A stretch of 64,000 bases of DNA from JAOUEA01 sp963810945 (GTDB taxonomy: Bacteria; Actinomycetota; UBA4738; HRBIN12). Shown here in pieces: positions 37,018 through 46,449 of this stretch. The DNA lies in the NCBI GenBank assembly GCA_963810945.1, contig CAWEPI010000008.1, forward strand, positions 1,240,001 through 1,304,000, written 5' to 3'. Below the pieces are notes generated by a model. The model saw nothing but the letters and a program-made list of their open reading frames with translations, had not been told where the DNA came from and did not search any database. The position numbers and the translations under genes are program-made. Within the stretch, counting starts at the first letter, position 1; each line of letters begins with the position of its first letter.

Positions 37018-37023
37018 GATAAT
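37018..37023 (+). promoter_or_regulatory. Leaderless -10 element of the Crp/Fnr gene
   Basis: GATAAT, six bases, then GTG at 37030. Confidence 0.5.
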
Positions 37024-37029
37024 GCGCGG

Positions 37030-37779
37030 GTGGCCGCATCGAAGCCCGATCGCGTTTCGCTGCTCCTCGGGACCTATCTCTTCGAGGACCTCTCGCCCGC
37101 CGAGATCGAGCCTCTCGCGCGGAGCGCGACGCTCCGGCGTGCGAGCCGCGGGGAGTTCCTCCATCACGTCGGGGATCCCGCCGACGAGCTCTACGTGGTC
37201 GCCTCCGGTCAACTGAAGGACTCGATCGTGACCGAGGACGGCGACGAAGTGGTGCACACCTTCTACGGCGCGGGCATGCTCATCGGCGAACCCGGCTACT
37301 TCGCCACGGAGCGGAACCGGGTCATGGCGGTCGTCGCCGTGGAGCCGACCGAGGTCCTCGTGTTGCCTCGGGAGCGGCTGGAGCCGTTCCTGCTCCGGCA
37401 TCCGCAGGCGATCCGGCGGGCCCTGGAGGGGCTCGCGTTCGTCGCCCGCGGGCAGACGCGGATGATCGCGGCGCTCTCGCGTCGGCCGCTCAAGGAGCGG
37501 CTGCTGCTGCGCCTCGTCGAGCTCGCCGATACGAATCCGCAGGGGATGAACGCCGGCGCGGGTGTCACCCCGAAGATCTCCCAGGCGACGCTGGCCGCCA
37601 TGGTCGGGGTGTCTCGAGAGAACGTGAATCGGGCGTTGTCCGCGCTCGCCGCCGACGGCACCATCCGCATCGAGGCCGGTGGTTACGTGCTGCCCGAGCT
37701 CGAACGCCTGCGCGAGGAGATCTCGGACGGCCTCCCCGTCCTCGACGCTCGGAACCGCCGGCTCGATCCGGACCTGTGA
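37030..37779 (+). CDS. Crp/Fnr-family transcriptional regulator
   Basis: 249 residues. Cyclic-nucleotide-binding fold: LFEDLSPAEIEPLARSATLRRASRGEFLHHVGDPADELYVVASGQLKDSI and FYGAGMLIGEPGYFAT (~80-95); there is no clear RxA cAMP signature and no Fnr cysteine cluster. C-terminal HTH ISQATLAAMVGVSRENVNRALSALAADG. It likely binds a small effector and controls genes elsewhere or the neighbouring flavoprotein. The start follows GATAAT by six bases. Confidence 0.88.
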   Translation: MAASKPDRVSLLLGTYLFEDLSPAEIEPLARSATLRRASRGEFLHHVGDPADELYVVASGQLKDSIVTEDGDEVVHTFYGAGMLIGEPGYFATERNRVMAVVAVEPTEVLVLPRERLEPFLLRHPQAIRRALEGLAFVARGQTRMIAALSRRPLKERLLLRLVELADTNPQGMNAGAGVTPKISQATLAAMVGVSRENVNRALSALAADGTIRIEAGGYVLPELERLREEISDGLPVLDARNRRLDPDL

Positions 37780-37848
37780 CGCGCCGACATAGCCCGCCGG
37801 GGAGATCCGGGCGATGATGCGCGCGTTCATCTCGTGAGGAGGAGTCCG

Positions 37849-39234
37849 ATGGCGAGGACCGGCGGTGCGTTGGAAGTGTTCCGGACGAGGTTCGCAGGCG
37901 ATGTGATCATGCCCGGAGACGAGACGTACGACGACGTCCGGGCGCTCTGGAACGGCGCGTTCGACAAACGACCCGCCGTGATCGCACGGTGTCGGACGAC
38001 CGACGACATCGTGGAGGTCGTTCGCTTCGCCCGCGAGAGCGGGCTCCCGTTGGCCGTTCGCGGCGGGGGGCACAGCCTCGCCGGACTCAGCGCGTGCGAC
38101 GACGGCGTGATGCTGGACCTCTCGCTGATGCGCGACGTCGTGGTGGATCCCGAGACGCGCACGGCCACCGCCCAGCCCGGGGCCACCTGGGCGGACTTCG
38201 ACGCCGCCACGCAGGCGCACGGTCTCGCGAGCACCGGCGGTCTGATCTCCCATACGGGCGTCGCGGGGCTCACCCTCGGCGGCGGGATCGGCTGGTTGAT
38301 GCGCAAGCACGGCCTGGCGGCGGACAACCTGTCCGCGGCCGAGGTCGTGACCGCCGACGGATCGATCGTGCGAGCCAGCGGCTCCGACGAACCGGAGCTG
38401 CTGTGGGGCTTGCGAGGAGGAGGCGGGAACTTCGGCGTGGTGTCGAGCTTCGAGTTCCGTCTGCATCCCGTCGGCCCGATGGTGGTGGGCGGACTCATGG
38501 CCTTCCCGCTCGATCGTGGACGCGCGGTGCTCCAGGCCTATCGTGCGTGGGCGGCGGAGCTCCCGGACGAGTTCACGACGATGGCGGCGGTGATCACGGC
38601 GCCGCCGGCGCCGTTCGTGCCCTCCGAGCTGGTCGGCACGCGGCTCGTCGGGATCCCCGGCAGCTGGTGCGGCGACGTGGAAGCCGGGCTGGCGGCGCTG
38701 GCCCCGATGCGGGAGCTGAAGCCCGCCATCGACGTCTTCGGGCCGATGCCGTACACCGCATTGCAGGGCATGCTCGACGAGGGGGCACCCCCCGGGATCC
38801 ACGCGTACACCAGATCCGGGTACGCGGCCGACCTGAGCGACGGTCTGATCGACGCCGTGATCGAGCACGGGGCGGCGATGACGTCGCCCTTCTCGCAGAT
38901 CCACTTCCACCAGATGGGAGGGGCGGTTGCGCGGGTCGGTGAGGACGACACGGCCTTCGGCAACCGACGGGCGGCCTTCGCCTACTCGATCAACGCGATG
39001 TGGATGGAACCGGGTGAGGACGATCGGCACGAGGCCGCGAACCGAGAGGCCTTCGAAGCGTTCGCCCCGTATTCGACCGGCGGCGTCTACGTGAACTTCC
39101 TCGGCAACGAGGGCGGCGCACGCGTCCGTGCCGCGTACTCCGAGGCGAAGTTCGAGCGTCTCGCGAGGCTCAAGCGGACGTACGATCCGCAGAACCTCTT
39201 CCGACTCAACCAGAACATCGAGCCTGCGGCGTAG
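37849..39234 (+). CDS. BBE-type FAD-linked oxidoreductase
   Basis: 461 residues. FAD-binding PCMH domain with LPLAVRGGGHSLAGLSACDDG (His for covalent 8-alpha FAD), GVAGLTLGGGIGWLMRKHGLAADNL, LLWGLRGGGGNFGVVSSFEF, and the C-terminal berberine-bridge motif YDPQNLFRLNQNIEP. The second covalent Cys of bicovalent enzymes is absent (SHTGV). It oxidises an alcohol or similar with O2. ATG 37849 has GAGGAGGAG upstream. Confidence 0.9.
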   Translation: MARTGGALEVFRTRFAGDVIMPGDETYDDVRALWNGAFDKRPAVIARCRTTDDIVEVVRFARESGLPLAVRGGGHSLAGLSACDDGVMLDLSLMRDVVVDPETRTATAQPGATWADFDAATQAHGLASTGGLISHTGVAGLTLGGGIGWLMRKHGLAADNLSAAEVVTADGSIVRASGSDEPELLWGLRGGGGNFGVVSSFEFRLHPVGPMVVGGLMAFPLDRGRAVLQAYRAWAAELPDEFTTMAAVITAPPAPFVPSELVGTRLVGIPGSWCGDVEAGLAALAPMRELKPAIDVFGPMPYTALQGMLDEGAPPGIHAYTRSGYAADLSDGLIDAVIEHGAAMTSPFSQIHFHQMGGAVARVGEDDTAFGNRRAAFAYSINAMWMEPGEDDRHEAANREAFEAFAPYSTGGVYVNFLGNEGGARVRAAYSEAKFERLARLKRTYDPQNLFRLNQNIEPAA

Positions 39235-39541
39235 TCACGTCCGCGTCGCCCTATCCGATGGTGCACACCTCCCCTGATCGGTCCTGAGGACCTGCGCGAC
39301 ATGAGCGTTGGTGGTACCCCGGCTTGCGCGGGGACGCTCAGAGCGACCGTGAGAATGATCGGGCGACCGCGGTCCTCTACCGTTTCCTGAACGACCTAGC
39401 CCTCAAAGCCAGTGTCTCGACCCCGTTTGTCGGACTGGACCGATGTTTCACCCGACGACCTCCCCGCTACCCCCGCGCGACCTATAGCACCGGGCGGGCA
39501 CTCGCACGACGATGCGTTCCACGAAGAAGCAGGGGGAAGAC
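39235..39541. other. Intergenic, one hairpin
   Basis: 307 bases without a supported gene. A hairpin CCCCG/CGGGG at 39317-39333 may terminate the BBE gene; its sequence vaguely recalls a lone type I-E repeat, but it occurs once. CAGGGGGAAGAC precedes the next ATG. Confidence 0.4.
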
Positions 39542-40033
39542 ATGCGCAGGATCGTCTTGGTACTCGCTGCCGTGGGGCTCGTCGCGACGATGGCCTCGAC
39601 GGCATCCGGCAGCCCATCGAAGCACGACGCCGTCACCATCGGAGGACACCACCTCGCGTTCGGCACCGGGCCGCAGATCGTCCACGTTGGGGTCTCGGCA
39701 CACAGCGGTCCGTCCGGCGAGAACGCGCGCGGCTCGATGACGTTCGCGGTAAAGGGCGAGGGCAGCAAGCCGATCCATGCCCGGGTCACCTGCCTGACGG
39801 TCTCCGGGAACGACGCGATCGCGACGGGCGTCATCACGCAGCCGAGGAGCTCAGCGGGTCAGATCGTCGTGCTCGAGGCCGTCGACAACGGGCACCCGCA
39901 CTCGTCACCTCCGGATGCCGTCCGGTTCTCTTTCGAGGGGTTCATCGATCAGGTCTCCCCGGACTGTTGGGAGCCTCAGCTGCCGCCCGTCGACGTGCTG
40001 AGGGGCAACGTCAACGTGCGCGACGCGGCCTGA
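39542..40033 (+). CDS. Secreted protein, unknown
   Basis: 163 residues. ATG 39542 with AGGGGGAAG upstream, signal peptide MRRIVLVLAAVGLVATMASTASG. The mature part (AHSGPSGENARGSMTF..., ARVTCLTVSGNDAIATGVIT) follows the pattern of exported beta-sandwich proteins of actinobacteria; two cysteines. Function unknown. Confidence 0.65.
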   Translation: MRRIVLVLAAVGLVATMASTASGSPSKHDAVTIGGHHLAFGTGPQIVHVGVSAHSGPSGENARGSMTFAVKGEGSKPIHARVTCLTVSGNDAIATGVITQPRSSAGQIVVLEAVDNGHPHSSPPDAVRFSFEGFIDQVSPDCWEPQLPPVDVLRGNVNVRDAA

Positions 40034-40089
40034 GGGACGCCGGCCAGCTCCAGTAACCCACTCACCATTGCCGGGCGGTTCCCTGCGGG

Positions 40090-41079
40090 TCAAGGCAGAG
40101 GCAACCCTCGCGATGCGACGCGCAGACGCCAGAGCGCCGGACCGAACCCCGGCGGCAGTCCGAACATCTCGCCGATCGAGAAGTTCACACCGAACAGGGT
40201 CCGGTGCTCACCCCGGGTGGTGCCGAAGGCCAGGCTAGACGGGAAGTCGAGTGGATCGCCGTCAGCGATCACGTGGAATCCTCCGGCCGGTGACACGCGG
40301 CCGATCGCGCTCGCGAGGTTGAGGGCGATGTACGCGTTCCCGTCCTCACTGATCGCGACGCCGTCGGGGTTGTCCCCTGTGGGCAGGGTCGTCACGACAT
40401 GGATCGGCCCCGCGCTGCCCTCGTCCTTGCGGATCCTGAGGATCGTGCGCCGTTCCGTGTTCGTCACGGTGAAGACGTGGTCGCGGAAGGCGATGCCGTT
40501 GGCGCCGAGGAACAGGCCGAGGCTCCCGTCGCCCTGCAGTGCCGGGTCCTGGACCCAGATCTTGGCCGGGTGGCCGGGACGGATCTTCCAGATGGCGCCC
40601 GTGGAATCGGCGACGTAGAGGTTCCCCCGGTGATCGAGGGCCAGGCCATTGGGGATCCCGATCGCCTCCGTGCCCGGAAGCCGGGTCGCATCGCCCGTGC
40701 GGTGGTCGAAGCGCCACACGCCGTTCACGCCCGCATCCGCCGACTGCACGCACCCGTACACGTCGCCCGAGCGGTTCGCGGCGAGCCCGATCAGGCCGAA
40801 GTCCCGGCCCGCGACGATACCGTCCACGTGGCCGAACGGTTCGGGCTGCGCCGAACCGGCGGGGATCTTCCAGAGATCGCCGAGGGGCGACACGCTCACG
40901 AACCTGTTCCCGGCGCGATCGACCGCGACCCCCTCGGTGTTCTGACCTCGGGACTCGTCGAACGCCACGACGACGTGCACCTTCGGGTTCGCCTGGGCGG
41001 CGGTCGGCGGGAACGCTGCGAGCATCGCGGCTGCGACGATCGCTGCGCCGCCCCGGCGAAGGAACCGGATCACAGACAT
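40090..41079 (-). CDS. Secreted SMP-30/gluconolactonase-like propeller
   Basis: 329 residues. Signal peptide GGAAIVAAAMLAAFPPTAAQA. Six-bladed propeller repeats such as EGVAVDRAGNRFVSVSPLGDLWKI, GLALDHRGNLYVADSTGAIWKIRPG, and LGANGIAFRDHVFTVTNTERRTILRI. The family includes lactonases and strictosidine-synthase-like proteins; metal-binding residues cannot be verified. ATG 41079. Confidence 0.75.
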   Translation of the reverse strand: MSVIRFLRRGGAAIVAAAMLAAFPPTAAQANPKVHVVVAFDESRGQNTEGVAVDRAGNRFVSVSPLGDLWKIPAGSAQPEPFGHVDGIVAGRDFGLIGLAANRSGDVYGCVQSADAGVNGVWRFDHRTGDATRLPGTEAIGIPNGLALDHRGNLYVADSTGAIWKIRPGHPAKIWVQDPALQGDGSLGLFLGANGIAFRDHVFTVTNTERRTILRIRKDEGSAGPIHVVTTLPTGDNPDGVAISEDGNAYIALNLASAIGRVSPAGGFHVIADGDPLDFPSSLAFGTTRGEHRTLFGVNFSIGEMFGLPPGFGPALWRLRVASRGLPLP

Positions 41080-41170
41080 GACGACCCTCCCTTCGGACCT
41101 GGATCGCGTCGGCGGATCGCGCGCGACCCCTCGATCGACCCTACGAAGGGTCCCCGGCTACGGCAACCCC

Positions 41171-41311
41171 CGCCGAGCGGATCCGTGAGCTCATCGGGGG
41201 GAGGCCGGCGTGAGCGAGAAGAAGATGTTCGGCGCCTCGCGTTCCTGGTCGGCGCGCAACTGGGTCGAGCGAGGCGCGACGTTCGCCCGCTCGCTCCCTA
41301 CGAAGCGTTGA
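41171..41311 (+). pseudogene. Internally deleted copy of the TfoX-like gene
   Basis: The first ~85 bases match 33250 onward (GCCGAGCGGATCCGTGA..., GAAGATGTTCGGC...), then the sequence jumps directly to the matching 3' end (GGGTCGAGCG..., CGCCCGCTCGCTC...), so roughly 180 internal bases of the intact gene are missing, with further indels. The frame contains an early stop. A dead duplicate left by local rearrangement. Confidence 0.8.
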
Positions 41312-41626
41312 CGCAGCGATCAGCTGTCGGCACGCAAGTGGTCCCAGGCAACCTTCTACGACCGGCTTGGTTTCCTCACGGTACCTCGGCTTTGGGGTCT
41401 CCCAGATTCCCCGCAGGCACAGGCAGTTGGCTTTCCCACCCATACCCACAAGTACTCCGAGTCGCCTTACGGCTCTAGCCCACTCGGTTCCCTGCTTCGA
41501 TCTGTTCGGCCGCCTGGGACCGATCACGAACCTATGGCGGATCGCCGATCGGGTCAATACGCCCCCGACCAGCGCACATGGCCTCTGACCTGCGGTCCTG
41601 CGGCCGCAGAAAGAGTGACAAGAGCG
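41312..41626. other. Intergenic, lower-GC stretch of unknown origin
   Basis: 315 bases. The GC content is visibly lower than in neighbouring genes and no ORF is convincing. A CTGCGG/CCGCAG inverted repeat near 41602-41621 could terminate the CDGSH gene. Next to the TfoX-like remnant, so this is possibly debris of the same rearrangement. Confidence 0.4.
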
Positions 41627-42283
41627 CTAGCCCCGGAAGCCGATCTCGTCGTGGGTCGCGTCGCAGAACGGCTTGTTCGAGGACTGACCGCAGCGACACA
41701 GGGTCACACGGTTCCTCGTCTCCCACACCTGGCCGTCCGCAGACTCGACCCGCACGCCGCCGCGGACCCAGTACGGTCCGTTCCGCTCCACCACGATGCT
41801 CGGCTCGAAGGAGGCCTCGATCGGTTCGCCGCCCTCGTCGATCAGCACGAGCCGGCCCGACGGACACCGGAACGCGATGGCCTCTTCCTTGGCGCGGACC
41901 TCGGGGTCGTCGATGGTGTCCATCCGTTCCCAGGCGTCGCTGAGGTGGTCACGGCAGAAGCCCGCGTGCGTGCAGAGAGACTCGTCGTCGGTGAGCGTCA
42001 AGCCGCCCCCGGGAAATGACGCGCGGCGCTCGGCCGTGGGCCGCCGATCGGCGACCTCCGTGCCGTCGAAGCCATCCAGGTGGGAGTCGTCGCAGAACGG
42101 CTTCGTCTTGGAGCGGCCGCAGCGACAGAGCTTGACCAGCCGACCGGTTTCGTAGGGCTCGTCGACATCCCACTCGATCGCTTCCCCGCGCGCGGTTCGC
42201 ACGATCCGCCCCGCGGCCACGGGGATGCCACGGACCGCATATGGGCCATCGACGGTGACCTCGATGCCACGTTCCTTCGCCAT
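41627..42283 (-). CDS. Multi-cluster CDGSH iron-sulfur protein
   Basis: 218 residues. Two CDGSH modules, LCRCGRSKTKPFCDDSH (~55-71) and LCRCGQSSNKPFCDATH (C-terminus), flank a divergent ferredoxin-like segment (ESLCTHAGFCRDHLSDAWE). Each CDGSH ligates a [2Fe-2S] cluster through three Cys and one His. Soluble, a redox or iron-sulfur-handling role. ATG 42283 is eight bases after TAGGGT; a longer upstream frame is not supported. Confidence 0.85.
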   Translation of the reverse strand: MAKERGIEVTVDGPYAVRGIPVAAGRIVRTARGEAIEWDVDEPYETGRLVKLCRCGRSKTKPFCDDSHLDGFDGTEVADRRPTAERRASFPGGGLTLTDDESLCTHAGFCRDHLSDAWERMDTIDDPEVRAKEEAIAFRCPSGRLVLIDEGGEPIEASFEPSIVVERNGPYWVRGGVRVESADGQVWETRNRVTLCRCGQSSNKPFCDATHDEIGFRG

Positions 42284-42291
42284 GGCACCCA

Positions 42292-42297
42292 ACCCTA
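42292..42297 (-). promoter_or_regulatory. Leaderless -10 element of the CDGSH gene
   Basis: TAGGGT, eight bases, then ATG at 42283. Confidence 0.4.
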
Positions 42298-42368
42298 GCG
42301 TCAGATCAGATCCGAGGCGCGGCCCTCGGACTCCGCGCGACGAGGTCCACCGTCCGTACGAGAGCGAT

Positions 42369-43418
42369 CTAGCGACAGGGCGTGTAGGGGAGATCGAACA
42401 GATCGTCCGTCTTCCGGATCGAGTTGAAGTCGAACCGCGGCGCGTTGGACTTCGGGCAGAACGCGGCAGGCTCCGACTCGTACTCCACATCGAACACCGC
42501 CTTGCCGTACCGGTTCGGCCAGGCTTGAACCGCTCCGCACTCCGCGAATTGCCAGCACTCCTCCTCGATCCCGAAGTCGAAGTAGGGCTGGAGTGCCGCG
42601 GCCTGATCGCGGTCGTTCTTCAGCCCCACCGCGAAGCCCACCCGATGCGCCATGTTCGCCAGGGTCGCGTTGTACTGCTTCTGCGTGGCCGCACCGATCG
42701 AGAGTCCCGAGTCGCTCTGATAGGCGTCCACGTCGTCGAACTCGATCGCATCCACGCCGATCAGCTTCGCCTCCTTCACGCGCGCGAGCATCTCGTCCAA
42801 CACGAACCGTTGCGTGGTCTCGGACTTGCCCGTGTTGGGGTTGATCCCCTTCACGTCGGTGTTGATGTTCAGCCAGTACTCGTCGGGGAAGCTGCTGAGC
42901 GGGTTCCCGAACAGGCATCCGTCACAGCTCTGATCGAACGCCTGCATCTCCGGGAAGTCCGGACGCCAGGTCTCGGCGGTGCCGGCATCGATGTAGCCGA
43001 TCACCCGCGCACCCCGCACGTGCAACGCTCGGACGGCCGGGTAGTTCAGGACGGTGTAATCCTGCGGTGAGTAGCACTTGCCGTCTTGCAGGATGTCGAT
43101 GTCGAAGACCGTCGGCGCGACCGTCAGGCCACTCGCGAACGACGTGCCCGTCACACCGATGTTGACGAACCCGGTGCTCTTGAACCGGCACCCGCCCCTC
43201 GCGCGAGGCGACCCCTGCAACTGGTACTGCCACCGGGCCTTGACGGCCGGTTTCCAGCAGGGACCGATCGACTGATCGCACGGCACGGGCCTGGGCATGA
43301 GCGCCGAGGCGGAGCTCGCACCTATCCCTGCTGCGGGGAACGCCGACAGGAACAGGACCAACAGCCCGAGCGAAAGCGATGCGACGAGGCGCTCGACGCG
43401 CGATACACGAGCCTTCAT
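42369..43418 (-). CDS. Secreted GH114-type endo-alpha-1,4-polygalactosaminidase-like protein
   Basis: 349 residues. ATG 43418 with AGGGAGGCAG; signal peptide ...ASLSLGLLVLFLSAFPAAGIGASSASA. The TIM-barrel domain shows VFDIDILQDG, ARVIGYIDAGTAETWRPDFPEM, EYWLNINTDV, GVDAIEFDDVDAYQSDSG, and VGLKNDRDQAAAL, the GH114/TM1410 pattern with acidic catalytic candidates. Eight or more cysteines. It is likely to cleave an extracellular galactosamine-type polymer. Confidence 0.8.
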   Translation of the reverse strand: MKARVSRVERLVASLSLGLLVLFLSAFPAAGIGASSASALMPRPVPCDQSIGPCWKPAVKARWQYQLQGSPRARGGCRFKSTGFVNIGVTGTSFASGLTVAPTVFDIDILQDGKCYSPQDYTVLNYPAVRALHVRGARVIGYIDAGTAETWRPDFPEMQAFDQSCDGCLFGNPLSSFPDEYWLNINTDVKGINPNTGKSETTQRFVLDEMLARVKEAKLIGVDAIEFDDVDAYQSDSGLSIGAATQKQYNATLANMAHRVGFAVGLKNDRDQAAALQPYFDFGIEEECWQFAECGAVQAWPNRYGKAVFDVEYESEPAAFCPKSNAPRFDFNSIRKTDDLFDLPYTPCR

Positions 43419-43555
43419 CTCTGCCTCCCTACGTGTGCGGGCTCGAGATGAGATCAGGAACCCGGCTACGGAACGCCAGGACACCTCGCATTCAAGTACG
43501 CAGCGAGCGCTCGGCGCAAGAGCCCCGAGTCCTCCAGCCCGGCGTCGGAGGGCGC

Positions 43556-45683
43556 CTATCCCGTCAGCGGTATCAGGCCCCGGATGAGGGTCCCCGCCCC
43601 CGGCCGACTCTCGACCTCCAGCCTCCCCCCGATGGCGTCGAGACGGTCCGCCATGCCCTGCAACCCCGAGCCCCTGGCGGACCCCGGCTCGAACCCGCGA
43701 CCGTCGTCCCGGATCTGGAACGTGAGCCACCCGTCCGCCTCCTCCAGGCGCACCACCGCCGAGGTCGCCTCGGCGTACTTCGCCACGTTCTGGAGCGCCT
43801 CGAGGGCGCAGAAGTAGACCGTCGCCTCCACCTGTTGGTCGTACCGCCCGATCCCGTCGACCTCCACGGTCGCGGGGAGGGAGGCCTTGCGGGCCTGTGC
43901 CTCGAGCGCCGCGGCGAGACCTCTGTCGGCCAGCAGCGGTGGGTAGATCCCGCGGGCGAGATCGCGGAGGTCAGTCGAGGGCGTCATGGAGCATCTGCTG
44001 GAGTCCCGGGATCGCGCCGGTGACGTTCTCCGCCCCGGGCACATCGCGAGCGAACCGATCGAGGAGCCCGAGCTGGACGCCGAGCGCGACGAGCTGCTGT
44101 TGCGCGCCGTCGTGCAGGTTCCGCTCGATCTTCCGCCGCTCCGAGTCCTGCGCCTCGACGAGCCGACGACGTGACGCGCGGAGCTCGTCGATCGTGTTGC
44201 GCAGCTCTGCGTTGAGTCGGACGTTGCGGACGACGAGCGCGGCCTGGGATGCGACGTGCTGCGCCAACGCCGTCTCGGTGGGCGACAGCGGCTCGTTCCT
44301 CGGCTTGCGGAGGGCGACCACCCCCAGGGTTTCGTCGTCCTGCCGCACCGGGAACGCCGCGGTGGCATCGGCGAACGCCGACAGATCGTCGTCGCCGGCC
44401 ACGGCGCGTGGCGGGGGCTGGGGCGCGCCTCCGGGCCAGATCGCGGCGGTCCGGAGCGTCGTGCCGACCCTGGACCAGACCTCCACCGCAGTGGCTCCCG
44501 TCCCGCTCGCGAGCAGCGACACCATCCGGTCGAGCTGCTCCTCGAGCGGCAGGGTGCGGGCCATGGCGTCGGCGAACTCCGACAGCACCTGGTAGGGCGT
44601 CGCCCGCTCGCCGTAGACCACGCGGTTCGCGACCCTCTGCGCGCGCCGCCGCAGCGGCTGGAACAGGACCGCGATCACGACGGCCGCGGCGACGGTGAGG
44701 AGGGGTCCCCCGCCGTATCCGGCCAGCGCTCCGATACCGGCCACGATGACGATGTAGACGCCGGTCACCGCGGCCGCGAGCAGGCCGTAGACGACGGTGC
44801 GGTTGATGATCACGTCGATCTGGTACAGGCCGTGCCTGAGGATCGCGATCGTGATCGCGAGGGGTATCCCGAGCAGCGCGAGGAGCGCGGACGCGAGGCC
44901 GATGACCGTGGTGACGACGGCGTCGTTCCCCACCGTGACCAACGAGATCGTGAGGGCGACCTGGGACGCGACCTCCGCGCCGGCCGCGAAGGCCACCCAC
45001 TTGATCTGTTGACGGAGCTCGGGATCGCCCGACCGATAGCGGACGACGAGGGCGGCGGCGGCCGCCACGAACACGAGTGCGGACACGACCCCGAGGCCGG
45101 GGATCGTCCCGAGGACGTCGAAACGGAATCCCGAGACGCCGAGGGGGTTCGGGAACCTCAGCGAGACGCCTCCGGGTGCGGGCAGCGCGACCTGACGAGG
45201 GGTGAGGATGAACCCGATCAGCGAGATCACGGTCGCGACCGCCGCAGCGATCGCCACCGGACGCCAGCGCGGCGACGGGAGGCTCCCCGTCGGGAAGATC
45301 AGGAACATGAACGCGAGGCCCAGCACGACCGGCACGAACAGCCATTCCGCGGACGCCCCGACCACCTTCGGGATCGGCCACAGGCCCGGGTGGGCGACCC
45401 CGATCACGGCGTAGGCGGAGGTCACGCAGATCAGGGCGAGCCCGGCACCCTCCCCGATCAACAGCCAGCCGATCGGGTTGCGGACGCGGATGACGATCAC
45501 CGTTCCGAGCGCCGCGTAGACGACGGCGGCAAGGGGTAGACCGAGGAGCGGGTAGGCGTCCACCGGCTTCAGGTGCGGCCACGCGACCCCGGCAAGGACG
45601 ACGCCGAGGATGGCGAGGACGATCGCGGCGATCAGGAACGGGACCGGTGATACGTGCCTCGACCCGTTCCCGCGTGACATCAC
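43556..45683 (-). CDS. Large membrane sensor kinase (HisKA_3) with GAF-like domain (one frameshift)
   Basis: About 709 codons. Roughly ten membrane helices in the first ~350 residues, a GAF-like domain (~390-510), then ERRKIERNLHDGAQQQLVALGVQLGL (phospho-His) and, after a break near 43975, LARGIYPPLLADRGLAAALEAQ, NVAKYAEAT, DDGRGFEPG, and GSGLQGMADRLDAIGG (HATPase). No response regulator is adjacent, so it is an orphan kinase. The break falls exactly in the dimerisation/ATPase linker. Confidence 0.85.
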
Positions 45684-45840
45684 GTCATCCCCCGACAGAG
45701 CCTGGTTCCCTGCGTCGCCCCAGTATTCCGCCCCGCAGCCCTCTATGCGCTGGTGTCTCCACCACTGTGCGGATGGGAGGGTCGCACCACCGCCTGACGA
45801 GGGACGCAGTTCGGCGCCTCGATCTCGAGCGACGCGGCAG

Positions 45841-46359
45841 CTACTGCCGAGGCCTCATCAGGATCGTCAGAGGGGTCGCGGGAACCCCGTTCGATGGCTG
45901 CCCACCTCTGAAGCTCGAAGGCCCGCCGATGATCCGGCCGCTGGGTAGCGCGTGCCACCGGACGAGGTAGAGGCCCGGCCCTTGGTTGGTGAAATGCCTA
46001 CGCCACGTGATCCGCGAGTCGAAGTGCCCGAACATCGGTGGACGGATCCGGAACGCGTGGCACTCCACGGTTCCGTTCGGGGCCTGCACGCACAGCCGGT
46101 AGCGGTGGAAGTATCGGCCGCCGGGGCCGGCGATCACCATCTGCCAGCCGCGATCGGGGTCCGGGTAACGGTACACAGCCATACACAGCCGGTGCGCAGT
46201 TGCACACGGTGGGGGCGGTGGGATGGCCTTCGCGGGTGTCGCGGACGTGAGCACGAGTAGGGCCACTGAGAGCGCGGGAACGAACGCCACCCAGATGACC
46301 TTCCTCGAACGGACCGCGGCGATCTGCCGTGGGATGTGGCGAGCTTCGTCGGCGAGCAT
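45841..46359 (-). CDS. Secreted protein, unknown
   Basis: 172 residues from ATG 46359, which has AAGGAGCGCGC directly upstream; the frame is open further to 46407 but without a better site. A membrane-type signal (KVIWVAFVPALSVALLVLTSATPAKA) is followed by a Cys-containing mature domain (ATAHRLCMAVYRYPDPDRGWQMVIAGPGGRYFHRYRLC). No family known. Confidence 0.6.
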   Translation of the reverse strand: MLADEARHIPRQIAAVRSRKVIWVAFVPALSVALLVLTSATPAKAIPPPPPCATAHRLCMAVYRYPDPDRGWQMVIAGPGGRYFHRYRLCVQAPNGTVECHAFRIRPPMFGHFDSRITWRRHFTNQGPGLYLVRWHALPSGRIIGGPSSFRGGQPSNGVPATPLTILMRPRQ

Positions 46360-46449
46360 GCGCGCTCCTTCCGGTTGATCGGCGTGTCCTTCGGTGCGCA
46401 TGTTCACTTCCGCCTCTTAATGGCGGCTTAAGCCGGTTTGGTCCTCGGC

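Noticed and set aside
36256..39030. 924-codon minus-strand frame
   Set aside because: Only the last ~220 codons are a real gene (36256-36915); the rest is antisense to the Crp and BBE genes, which have full domain support.
39311..39340. Single sequence resembling a type I-E CRISPR repeat (GTGGTACCCCGGCTTGCGCGGGGAC)
   Set aside because: It occurs once, with no second repeat or cas gene; better explained as a terminator hairpin.
41141..41557. 138-codon frame on the minus strand over the low-GC region
   Set aside because: It spans the TfoX-like remnant in the wrong orientation and shows no family features or start site.
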